This document shows positions 9,601 to 21,600 of a DNA stretch of 33,924 bases, piece by piece. The notes under the pieces are model-generated. The model ran no database searches, had not been told where the DNA came from, and saw only the letters and a list, made by a program, of their open reading frames with translations. Source of the DNA: Ganoderma boninense (taxonomy: Eukaryota; Basidiomycota; Agaricomycetes; Polyporales; Polyporaceae); contig PJEW03000033.1 of the NCBI GenBank assembly GCA_002900995.3, positions 1 through 33,924 of the forward strand. The letters run 5' to 3'. The stretch's first letter is position 1. Every line of letters starts with the position of its first letter. The translations under genes were made by a program, and so were the position numbers.

Positions 9601-12600
9601 GAGGAGGCTGAGCAGACAGTGTTGGATCGTGCACTGGCCGTTTCATTCCTAGGATAAGGAAGCGAGATTCAACGTGGCTTGCCAAGCCTGGGGACACATA
9701 TTTCACCCCACTGCAGTACAGGACGAGTACTGGAACGAAGATAAGCAAGCCTGGTACTACTGCGAGGAGCAACCGTGCCCCCACCGATCACACACATTCG
9801 ACGATACTCTTGAAACTCGCGAAGGCATCGCCCCTAGACTCCTCACCACCAAAGAACAGGAAGTCCTAATCCGCGCGAAGATCGCAAACCCACCAGCACC
9901 TGCACCTCGAGATCCAAGCCGACCCCCAGCTCGCCAAGCCGCCCTCATCGCATCCAGGAACCCCTCATCCCGCCCTGCCTCACGCCCTACCTCACAACCC
10001 CAGAGTCGTGTCCAGAGTCGAATCCCCAGTCCTGCACGATCGACAGGGTCTCCCATCCTCGACAAGACTCTTGAACTCGTCACAGAGCGTCTTGGACAGC
10101 GACGAACCTCAACTCCCGCAACCCCCATTGCTTCAACTTCTAAACTCCCAAAGGCAGAGAAAAAGCCAGAAGTAAAGGAGGAACCCAAGCAAGAGACCAT
10201 CAGCCTCAACACTCCACAACCCTCATCCTCTTCATCAGCTGCACCCAGTCGAGCGTCCACACCCGCCATGACTACCCCTGCCCCTGCTCCACCGTTCGAC
10301 ACCTCCAAGCTCCTTTCCCAAATCGCCCCACGCGACTATGATGGAAAATCCCCCCAGGATGGCCTCCGCTTTGTGTCTGCAGCCCAGATCTACTTCAACA
10401 CCCTCACAGCGGTGGCTGTCGGCACACCACCTGATGTGGTATGGATGACCATCCTCAGTAGGCTCACGGAAGGAGCAGCAGCCTGGGCTGGCCCCCACAT
10501 CGTGACGCTCGCTGGTGGAACTAGTCCTTGGGCAGACTACGCCGCGTTCAGCACAGCCTTCAAGGACCACTTCTGCGCAGCCGATGACAAGGAGGCTGCC
10601 ATCGCTGAACTGGTCAAGCTTTGCAAGGCATACCGCAAGGTCGGCACCGTCCAGGAGTATACCGCGCAGTTTAACGCAGCCGCGGCTCGAACCGGCTTTG
10701 GCGACGAGGACAAACGCGAACGCTACCGCTCGGGCCTGCCTCCCAGGCTCCGGGACGTCCTCGCCACCAGTGCCCACGACATCTCGGACCTCACCAAAAT
10801 CCAGAAGGTGGCGCTGTCGCTCGACCAGGCCCTCGTCACCAGAGAGGAAGAACGGCCGAAGTCGTTTGGATGGAAGAAGAAGGGGGAGAAGGCGGCTGCT
10901 ACTGGGAAGAAGCCGTTCCCAGGAAACTGCTACATCTGTGGCCAGCCCGGACATCGTAAGTATGACTGCCCGCGGTTGAAGAGTCAGCAAGCCGCTTCCT
11001 CGTCCACTGCAACTACGGAAGTAGCGGCTCTTCAGGCCCAGGTCAAGGCGATGGAGGAGAAGATCGCGGCCCTTACGACCGCTGAGAAGAAGGAGGGTTT
11101 CTGATTAGAGCCGCACTGGACGCTGCGCGTGCCGGCTCTTGTAGTAATAGTCGATTTTCTGTACTGAGTTCTGCGTTTGTATATGAAGTAAATCATAGTG
11201 GCCAACACTTTCATATACCAGTACGGTTAATCGGCAAGCAGCGACACAAGGACATAGTAGCCATGGTAGATAGCGGAGCTACTACTAAGTTTTTACATAG
11301 ACGGTTCGTAGAGAAGAACCAGGTTACGACGAGGAAGTTGGCAAGGCCAATTCCCCTGTACAACATAGATGGTACTGAGAACCGTGATGGAACGATCACG
11401 GAGGTCGCCGTGTTGGATATGGCGATTGGAGACCACCAGGAGAAGGTGGTGTTTGTGGTGACAGACATAGGAGAAGAGGATGTGATCATTGGCCTGGACT
11501 GGCTGCGCGAACACAACCCTGAAGTAGATTGGGAACGTGGCTCGCTGCGCCTATCGAGATGTCCAGAGGCATGTCCGGCTCATCGGAAGGCATCCAAACC
11601 TGTTGAAACCAAAGCACGTGATACGGAGGTACGGCTTACGGCGCGCAATGGTTCTCGACGGGTGCGGAAGGCAAAGACGATGGGTAGGATATGCACGGCC
11701 GTAATGGTCGAGGAGGAGGAGGAAGATAGGCCTCCACCACCAGGTTTTCTACCGGAATGGGATGGCACTGAGGAGTCTCTTCTCAATGCACTAGAAGATG
11801 GACGACGACTTCGAGGTACCCCTAAGATCTTTGTGTCGGCGAGCTACACGTACTCTCAACAGCTCGCTGAACAAGAGTACCAGAAGAAGGAAGTCCGTCC
11901 TGTCAAAGAGATCGTACCTCCCCAGTACCACGAGTATCTGCGTGTGTTCTCGAAAGAGGCATCCGAACGTCTACCTGAGCATGGACCCTACGACCACGCT
12001 ATAGAACTCGTACCAGATGCTAGGATGTTCCATTCCAAGGTGTACCCCCTGTCGCCCAGCGAGCAGGTTGAGCTTGACAAGTTTCTTAGTGAGAACTTGG
12101 CCAAAGGATATATTCAAGAGTCGAAGTCACCGATGTCGTCACCGTTCTTCTTTGTTAAAAAGAAGGATGGCAGCCTACGTCCTGTACAGGACTACCGGCG
12201 ATTGAACGACATCACCATTAAGAACCGATACCCACTACCGTTGGTGTCGGACTTGATGGATCGACTCAAGAGGGCCAAGTACTTTACAAAGCTTGACATC
12301 CGTTGGGGGTACAACAATGTGCGGATTAAGACCGGTGATGAATGGAAGGCTGCCTTTGTTACCAATCGCGGACTGTTCGAACCGAACGTGATGTACTTCG
12401 GACTGGCTAACTCGCCCAGTACATTCTCTGCGCTCATGAACGACATCTTCAAGGACCTCATCATACTCGGCAAAATCACTATCTACCTCGACGACATCCT
12501 CATATTCACCAACGACATCGAGGAACACCGCACATTGGTGCGTGAGGTCCTGAAGCGTCTGGCGGAGCACGACCTGTTCTGCAAGCCAGAGAAGTGCGAA

Positions 12601-15600
12601 TTCGAACAGCCGAAGGTTGAGTACCTAGGTGTGCTCGTCTCGGAGAACTGTGTGGAGATGGACCCAGTGAAGGTCAGGGGTATCGCAGAATGGCCTGTCC
12701 CTCAGAACGCCTCAGATGTACGGAAGTTCCGCGGTTTCGCGAATTTCTACAGGCGGTTCATTAAGGACTTCAGCGCAGTATGCAAACCCCTTGACCGTCT
12801 CACGGGTAATGCTCCCTGGCAATGGGGTGCCGAAGAGCAGTCAGCATTCGATGAGCTCAAACGTCGTTTCACTGAAAGCCCTGTCCTGAGCATGTATGAC
12901 CCAGACCGCAAAACCCGCATTGAAGTCGATGCATCCGGGTATGCTACTGGTGCGGTTCTGTCTCAGGAGGGGGAGGACGGCAAATGGCACCCTGTGGCTT
13001 TCCACTCTGAGTCAATGAGCGATGCGGAACGCAACTACGAGATCTATGACAAGGAGATGCTCGCCATCATCCGTGCCCTGCAGGCCTGGCGCCACTACCT
13101 CGAGGGTCTTCCCAGTGTGTTCGAGATCCAGTCGGACCACAAGAACCTCGAGTACTGGAAGGCCGCGCAAAACCTCACACGCAGGCAGGCACGATGGGCT
13201 CTCTATCTGTCACGGTTCGACTTTGTCATTGCACACAAGCCAGGCACCTCCAATGGTAGGGCAGACGCGCTGTCGCGCAGGCCTGATCACCAGAAGGACG
13301 ATGCCGATGACAACCTGAACCGAGTCATGTTGCAACCCGATCGCTTCCGAGTACTGGCAGCCAAGAGAGGGCACATGTCAGTGGTACCAGAAAAGGCACT
13401 GCTCCGCCGCATTCGAGAATGTGGAGAGCGTGAGCAGGAGGTCGCAGAGGCACTCAGCAAGCTCGATAAGCTAGGGCCAGCACGTCTACAGAACGATTTG
13501 GTGGACTGGAACACAGAACAAGGCCTGCTGCTCTACCGCGGCCGAGTTTATGTCCCAAAGACGACGCGCTCCGAGCAGAGATAGTGCGCATTCACCACGA
13601 CCTCCCGCCTGCTGGACACCCTGGCCAGGCAAAGACGGTGGAGTTGGTTACACGGAACTACTGGTGGCCGGGCATGGCAAAGTTCATTAAGGGATTACGT
13701 TGAGACCTGCGACACTTGTCGCCGTGGCAAGACTTCACATGCGAAGCCACACGGTCCTCTTCAACCCAACGAGATCCCAGACGGCCCAGGCCAAGTAGTT
13801 ACCTGTGACTTCATCACTGGACTGCCGGAGGTGGACGGATACAATGCGCTCCAGCTTATCGCTGATCGGCATGGAAAGATGATTCACCTTATTCCATGCA
13901 CCGAGGAGATCGACACGGAAGGGACTGCGGACAACTTCATTAGAGAATGGTTCCGTCTACATGGACTCCCGCGAAAGATCATCTCTGATCGGGGGCCCCA
14001 GTTCTCTAGCAAGCTCTTCCGTGCAATCCTTAAAGGCCTCGATATAGAAAGCGCATTGTCCACAGCTTACCACCCGCAGACGGATGGGCAGTCGGAGCGA
14101 TGGAACCAGGAGATAGAGGCGTACCTGCGGATGTACTGCTCAAGGCGCCGCGACGATTGGGTCAAGTGGCTACCAACAGCAGAGTACTGCTTCAACTCGC
14201 GCGTACATTCATCCACAGGGTACTCGCCGTTTTACCTCATGTACGGCTATGAACCTCAGTTCCACGTTCCGATGCTATCCACCACGGTGCCCACGGCGGA
14301 TGAACGAAGAGAGGAGTTGCGGCAGGCAAGGGAGGATGCGACCTCAGCCTTAACCCTGGCAGCAGAGCGGATGAAGGAGTACTACGATCGCTATGTCTCC
14401 GCTGCTCCAGAGTTCAAGGAGGGTCAGAAGGTGTGGCTCGACACGAGGAACTTCCGTGTCCCAGGAGTCTCTCGGAAGCTGGTGGATCGGTACGCTGGCC
14501 CGTACCCTGTCAAGCGCAAGGTGGGCAACTTGGCTTACGAGCTCAAGCTCCCCAAAGACATGGGGCTCCACCCGGTGTTCCATGTGACACTCCTACACCC
14601 GCACAAAGAAAGCCAGCTTCCCGGTCGACATCCCCTGAACCCGCAGCTCTCGAAGTGGAAGGAGAGGAGGAGTATGAAGTGGAGGAAGTGTTGGACTCGC
14701 GTCGGTATGGGCGGTGGAAGAAACTGCAGTATCTTGTTCACTGGAAGGGCTGGGGCCCTGAACACGATAGCTGGGAAGACGTGTTGGATCTAGCAAATGC
14801 GCCAAAAGTGCTGCAAAAGTTTCATTCGACACATCCCGACGCTCCTGGCCCTCTCAACAAGAAGACTCGATCGTGAGGACACGATCCTTAGGAGGGGGGT
14901 ATTGTCATGAACGGCACGCTCGGCGCCTACCCCGGCGTCTCTCTTTCCCTTTTTGGACTGTTTGCCTCCCGCGTCATCCTTATTGTCCTCCGTTGTTTAG
15001 CAAACCCGTCCCTTGTTCTCGCAGTACAATAACTCCTGTTACCCATTGTTCCCGTCGTCATTGTACTACGTACCATTGTTCTTCCACTGGTTCCCGTGTC
15101 CATAGTTACCTATTGTCCCTGGTTCCCATTGTCCGTTACATGTATATAAGGCCTGTACTTTGCTACCTGGAGACCTCAGTTTCGACCTCTTGTCTCCAGG
15201 TAAGCCTTGCTGTATTCTCTCGCTCGTTACTTACTCGCTCAATACATCTTGTCTCCAGCCTGACTGTCGAGCCCCGCTCCGCTCTCGCTGCACAAGTGCT
15301 CGTCGACGCCCTTGCTCGTCTCGTAAGCCTCCTCCCTGATCTTACTCGACAGCCAGTCGTAACAATAAACGTACGAATCCAGATATACGTGTCCTGGGCC
15401 GAACCTAGAAATATTCGCATGAGGAACAAGAAGGCTCTGACCAATGCTCTGATGTACCCACCAAACGGCGATTCCTACGACGCCCACACCGGGCAGCTCG
15501 GCAACGTGCACTTCGCCCTCGCCCGTCACCAGTGCAGCAAGCATGTGGGCGCGCACCATGGGCTCCTGAAGAGTCCTATCCTTGTTGAGCGCGCTCTCGA

Positions 15601-18600
15601 AGAAGCCTGTCCAGCGCCGGCAGTCCCAGATTAGTTTCGTCGCCGCATCCGAGTCCGACAGCCGGATATGTACGTACGGTATCCGAACGATTCTGCAAGG
15701 ATTCGAGCATATTGGTTCAGCTCATCATCTGTTGGCATTTGTCAGTCGGAAGTCTGATCCAGGTTATGTTGTTACGACTGGCTGTCGAGTAAGATCGGGG
15801 AGGAGGCTTACGAGACGAGCAAGGGCGTCGACGAGCACTTGTGCAGCGAGAGCGGAGCGGGGCTCGACAGTCAGGCTGGAGACAAGATGTATTGAGCGAG
15901 TAAGTAACGAGCGAGAATACAGCAAGGCTTACCTGGAGACAAGAGGTCGAAACTGAGGTCTCCAGGTAGCAAAGTACAGGCCTTATATACATGTAACGGA
16001 CAATGGGAACCAGGGACAATAGGTAACTATGGACACGGGAACCAGTGGAAGAACAATGGTACGTAGTACAATGACGACGGGAACAATGGGTAACAGGAGT
16101 TATTGTACTGCGAGAACAAGGGACGGGTTTGCTAAACAACGGAGGACAATAAGGATGACGCGGGAGGCAAACAGTCCAAAAAGGGAAAGAGAGACGCCGG
16201 GGTAGGCGCCGAGCGTGCCGTTCATGACAATACCCCCCTCCTAAGGATCGTGTCCTCACGATCGAGTCTTCTTGTTGAGAGGGCCAGGAGCGTCGGGATG
16301 TGTCGAATGAAACTTTTGCAGCACTTTTGGCGCATTTGCTAGATCCAACACGTCTTCCCAGCTATCGTGTTCAGGGCCCCAGCCCTTCCAGTGAACAAGA
16401 TACTGCAGTTTCTTCCACCGCCCATACCGACGCGAGTCCAACACTTCCTCCACTTCATACTCCTCCTCTCCTTCCACTTCGAGAGCTGCGGGTTCAGGGG
16501 GATGTCGACCGGGAAGCTGGCTTTCTTTGTGCGGGTGTAGGAGTGTCACATGGAACACCGGGTGGAGCCCCATGTCTTTGGGGAGCTTGAGCTCGTAAGC
16601 CAAGTTGCCCACCTTGCGCTTGACAGGGTACGGGCCAGCGTACCGATCCACCAGCTTCCGAGAGACTCCTGGGACACGGAAGTTCCTCGTGTCGAGCCAC
16701 ACCTTCTGACCCTCCTTGAACTCTGGAGCAGCGGAGACATAGCGATCGTAGTACTCCTTCATCCGCTCTGCTGCCAGGGTTAAGGCTGAGGTCGCATCCT
16801 CCCTTGCCTGCCGCAACTCCTCTCTTCGTTCATCCGCCGTGGGCACCGTGGTGGATAGCATCGGAACGTGGAACTGAGGTTCATAGCCGTACATGAGGTA
16901 AAACGGCGAGTACCCTGTGGATGAATGTACGCGCGAGTTGAAGCAGTACTCTGCTGTTGGTAGCCACTTGACCCAATCGTCGCGCGGCGCCTTGAGCAGT
17001 ACATCCGCAGGTACGCCTCTATCTCCTGGTTCCATCGCTCCGACTGCCCATCCGTCTGCGGGTGGTAAGCTGTGGACAATGCGCTTTCTATATCGAGGCC
17101 TTTAAGGATTGCACGGAAGAGCTTGCTAGAGAACTGGGGCCCCGATCAGAGATGATCTTTCGCGGGAGTCCATGTAGACGGAACCATTCTCTAATGAAGT
17201 TGTCCGCAGTCCCTTCCGTGTCGATCTCCTCGGTGCATGGAATAAGGTGAATCATCTTTCCATGCCGATCAGCGATAAGCTGGAGCGCGTTGTATCCGTC
17301 CACCTCCGGCAGTCCAGTGATGAAGTCACAGGTAACTACTTGGCCTGGGCCGTCTGGGATCTCGTTGGGTTGAAGAGGACCGTGTGGCTTCGCATGTGAA
17401 GTCTTGCCACGGCGACAAGTGTCGCAGGTCTCAACGTAATCCTTAATGAACTTTGCCATGCCCGGCCACCAGTAGTTCCGTGTAACCAACTCCACCGTCT
17501 TTGCCTGGCCAGGGTGTCCAGCAGGCGGGAGGTCGTGGTGAATGCGCACTATCTCTGCTCGGAGCGCGTCGTCTTTGGGGACATAAACTCGGCCGCGGTA
17601 GAGCAGCAGGCCTTGTTCTGTGTTCCAGTCCACCAAATCGTTCTGTAGACGTGCTGGCCCTAGCTTATCGAGCTTGCTGAGTGCCTCTGCGACCTCCTGC
17701 TCACGCTCTCCACATTCTCGAATGCGGCGGAGCAGTGCCTTTTCTGGTACCACTGACATGTGCCCTCTCTTGGCTGCCAGTACTCGGAAGCGATCGGGTT
17801 GCAACATGACTCGGTTCAGGTTGTCATCGGCATCGTCCTTCTGGTGATCAGGCCTGCGCGACAGCGCGTCTGCCCTACCATTGGAGGTGCCTGGCTTGTG
17901 TGCAATGACAAAGTCGAACCGTGACAGATAGAGAGCCCATCGTGCCTGCCTGCGTGTGAGGTTTTGCGCGGCCTTCCAGTACTCGAGGTTCTTGTGGTCC
18001 GACTGGATCTCGAACACACTGGGAAGACCCTCGAGGTAGTGGCGCCAGGCCTGCAGGGCACGGATGATGGCGAGCATCTCCTTGTCATAGATCTCGTAGT
18101 TGCGTTCCGCATCGCTCATTGACTCAGAGTGGAAAGCCACAGGGTGCCATTTGCCGTCCTCCCCCTCCTGAGACAGAACCGCACCAGTAGCATACCCGGA
18201 TGCATCGACTTCAATGCGGGTTTTGCGGTCTGGGTCATACATGCTCAGGACAGGGCTTTCAGTGAAACGACGTTTGAGCTCGTCGAATGCTGATTGCTCT
18301 TCGGCACCCATTGCCAGGGAGCGCTACCCGTGAGACGGTCGAGGGGTTTGCATACTGCGCTGAAGTCCTTAATGAACCGCCTGTAGAAATTCGCGAAACC
18401 GCGGAACTTCCATACATCTGAGGCGTTCTGAGGGACAGGCCATTCTGCGATACCCCTGACCTTCACTGGGTCCATCTCCACACAGTTCTCCGAGACGAGC
18501 ACACCTAGGTACTCAACCTTCGGCTGTTCGAATTCGCACTTCTCTGGCTTGCAGAACAGGTCGTGCTCCGCCAGACGCTTCAGGACCTCACGCACCAATG

Positions 18601-21600
18601 TGCGGTGTTCCTCGATGTCGTTGGTGAATATGAGGATGTCGTCGAGGTAGATAGTGATTTTGCCGAGTATGATGAGGTCCTTGAAGATGTCGTTCATGAG
18701 CGCAGAGAATGTACTGGGCGAGTTAGCCAGTCCGAAGTACATCATGTTCGGTTCGAACAGTCCGCGATTGGTAACAAAGGCAGCCTTCCATTCATCACCG
18801 GTCTTAATCCGCACATTGTTGTACCCCCAACGGATGTCAAGCTTTGTAAAGTACTTGGCCCTCTTGAGTCGATCCATCAAGTCCGACACCAACGGTAGTG
18901 GGTATCGGTTCTTAATGGTGATGTCGTTCAATCGCCGGTAGTCCTGTACAGGACATAGGCTGCCATCCTTCTTTTTAACGAAGAAGAATGGTGACGACAT
19001 CGGTGACTTCGACTCTTGAATATATCCTTTGGCCAAGTTCTCGCTAAGGAACTTGTCAAGCTCAACCTGCTCGCTGGGCGACAGGGGGTACACCTTGGAA
19101 TGGAACATCCTAGCATCTGGTACGAGTTCTATAGCGTGGTCGTAGGGTCCATGCTCAGGTAGACGTTCGGACGCCTCTTTCGAGAACACACGCAGATACT
19201 CGTGGTACTGGGGAGGTACGATCTCTTCGACAGGACGGACTTCTTTCTTCTGGTACTCTTGTTCAGCGAGCTGTTGAGAGTACGTGTAGCTCGCCGACAC
19301 AAAGATCTTAGGGGTACCTCGAAGTCGTCGTCCATCTTCTAGTGCATTGAGAAGAGACTCCTCAGTGCCATCCCATTCCGGCAGAAAACCTGGTGGTGGA
19401 GGCCTATCTTCCTCCTCCTCCTCGACCATTACGGCCGTGCATATCCTACCCATCGTCTTTGCCTTCCGCACCCGTCGAGAACCATTGCGCGCTGTAAGCC
19501 GTACCTCCGTATCACGCGCTTTGGTTTCAACAGGTTTGGATGCCTTCCGATGAGCCGGACATGCCTCTGGACATCTCGATAGGCGCAGCGAGCCACGTTC
19601 CCAATCTACTTCAGGGTTGTGTTCGCGCAGCCAGTCCAGGCCAATGATCACATCCTCTTCTCCTATGTCTGTCACCACAAACACCACCTTCTCCTGGTGG
19701 TCTCCAATCGCCATATCCAACACGGCGACCTCCGTGATCGTTCCATCACGGTTCTCAGTACCATCTATGTTGTACAGGGGAATTGGCCTTGCCAACTTCC
19801 TCGTCGTAACCTGGTTCTTCTCTACGAACCGTCTATGTAAAAACTTAGTAGTAGCTCCGCTATCTACCATGGCTACTATGTCCTTGTGTCGCTGCTTGCC
19901 GATTAACCGTACTGGTATATGAAAGTGTTGGCCACTATGATTTACTTCATATACAAACGCAGAACTCAGTACAGAAAATCGACTATTACTACAGAGCCGG
20001 CACGCGCAGCGTCCAGTGCGGCTCTAATCAGAAACCCTCCTTCTTCTCAGCGGTCGTAAGGGCCGCGATCTTCTCCTCCATCGCCTTGACCTGGGCCTGA
20101 AGAGCCGCTACTTCCGTAGTTGCAGTGGACGAGGAAGCGGCTTGCTGATCTTCACCGCGGGCAGTCATACTTACGATGTCCGGGCTGGCCACAGATGTAG
20201 CAGTTTCCTGGGAACGGCTTCTTCCAGTAGCAGCCGCCTTCTCCCCTTCTTCTTCCATCCAAACGACTTCGGCCGTTCTTCCTCTCTGGTGACGAGGCCT
20301 GGTCGAGCGACAGCGCCACCTTCTGGATTTTGGTGAGGTCCGAGATGTCGTGGGCACTGGTGGGCGAGGACGTCCCGGAGCCTGGGAGGCAGGCCCGAGC
20401 GGTAGCGTTCGCGTTTGTCCTCGTCGCCAAGCCGGTTCGAGCCGCGGCTGCGTTAAACTGCGCGGTATACTCCTGGACGGTGCGACCCTTGCGGTATGCC
20501 TTGCAAAGCTTGACCAGTTCAGCGATGGCAGCCCTCCTTGTCATCGGCTGCGCAGAAGTGGTCCTTGAAGGCTGTGCTGAACGCGGCGTAGTCTGCCCAA
20601 GGACTAGTTCCACCAGCGAGCGTCACGATGTGGGGGCCAGCCCAGGCTGCTGCTCCTTCCGTGAGCCTACTGAGGATGGTCATCCATACCACATCAGGTG
20701 GTGTGCGACAGCCACCGCTGTGAGGGTGTTGAAGTAGATCTGGGCTGCAGACACAAAGCGGAGGCCATCCTGGGATTTTCCATCATAGTCGCGTGGGGCG
20801 ATTTGGGAAAGGAGCTTGGAGGTGTCGAACGGTGGAGCAGGGGCAGGGGTAGTCATGGCGGGTGTGGACGCTCGACTGGGTGCAGCTGATGAAGAGGATG
20901 AGGGTTGTGGAGTGTTGAGGCTGATGGTCTCTTGCTTGGGTTCCTCCTTTACTTCTGGCTTTTTCTCTGCCTTTGGGAGTTTAGAAGTTGAAGCAATGGG
21001 GGTTGCGGAGTTGAGGTTCGTCGCTGTCCAAGACGCTCTGTGACGAGTTCAAGAGTCTTGTCGAGGATGGGAGACCCTGTCGATCGTGCAGGACTGGGAT
21101 TCGACTCTGGACACGACTCTGGGGTTGTGAGGTAGGGCGTGAGGCAGGGCGGGATGAGGGGTTCCTGGATGCGATGAGGGCGGCTTGGCGAGCTGGGGGT
21201 CGGCTTGGATCTCGAGGTGCAGGTGCTGGTGGGTTTGCGAATCTTCGCGCGGATTAGGACTTCCTGTTCTTTTGGTGGTGAGGAGTCTAGGGGCGATGCC
21301 TTCGCGAGTTTCAAGAGTATCGTTGAATGTGTGTGATCGGTGGGGGCACGGTTGCTCCTCGCAGTAGTACCAGGCTTGCTTATCTTCGTCCCAGTACTCG
21401 TCCTGTACTGCAGTGGGGTGAAATATGTGTCCCCAGGCTTGGCAAGCCACGTTGAATCTCGCTTCCTTATCCTAGGAATGAAACGGCCGGTGCACGATCC
21501 AACACTGTCTGCTCAGCCTCCTCGGCCTATTGCTGTGTCTTAGCCCAAAGACACGGGCCCAAGGGTGTTCTGCCTTGGCTTTGTTTCGCCGCCTTTCTCT

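Larger units (their letters stand above)
8826..15364 (+). mobile_element. Ty3/Gypsy chromodomain LTR retrotransposon, copy A
   Basis: The 6.5-kb element is complete: 5' LTR 8826-9285, self-priming primer-binding site 9288-9298, gag to 11104, pol to 14876, polypurine tract about 14890-14899, 3' LTR 14903-15364. The LTRs start TG and end CA and differ by about three substitutions and one 2-bp indel, so insertion is recent. Pol order is protease, reverse transcriptase, RNase H, integrase with chromodomain, as in chromoviruses. It lies in intron 4 of the acetyltransferase gene, antisense to it. Copy B at 15770-22297 is the same family in the opposite direction. Confidence 0.95.

Noticed and set aside
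15607..15677. A frameshift in the acetyltransferase near 15670
   Set aside because: The shift disappears with a 71-nt GT-AG intron that has a CTAAT branch-like site; frame and family motif continue.
15370..15764. A separate small gene between the two Gypsy copies
   Set aside because: Its segments are exons 2-4 of the acetyltransferase, with proper splice sites towards exons outside both elements.
15582..15956. Open frames running through LTR sequence
   Set aside because: They cross from host exon into LTR and recur as translations of each LTR copy; no known protein motif is present.
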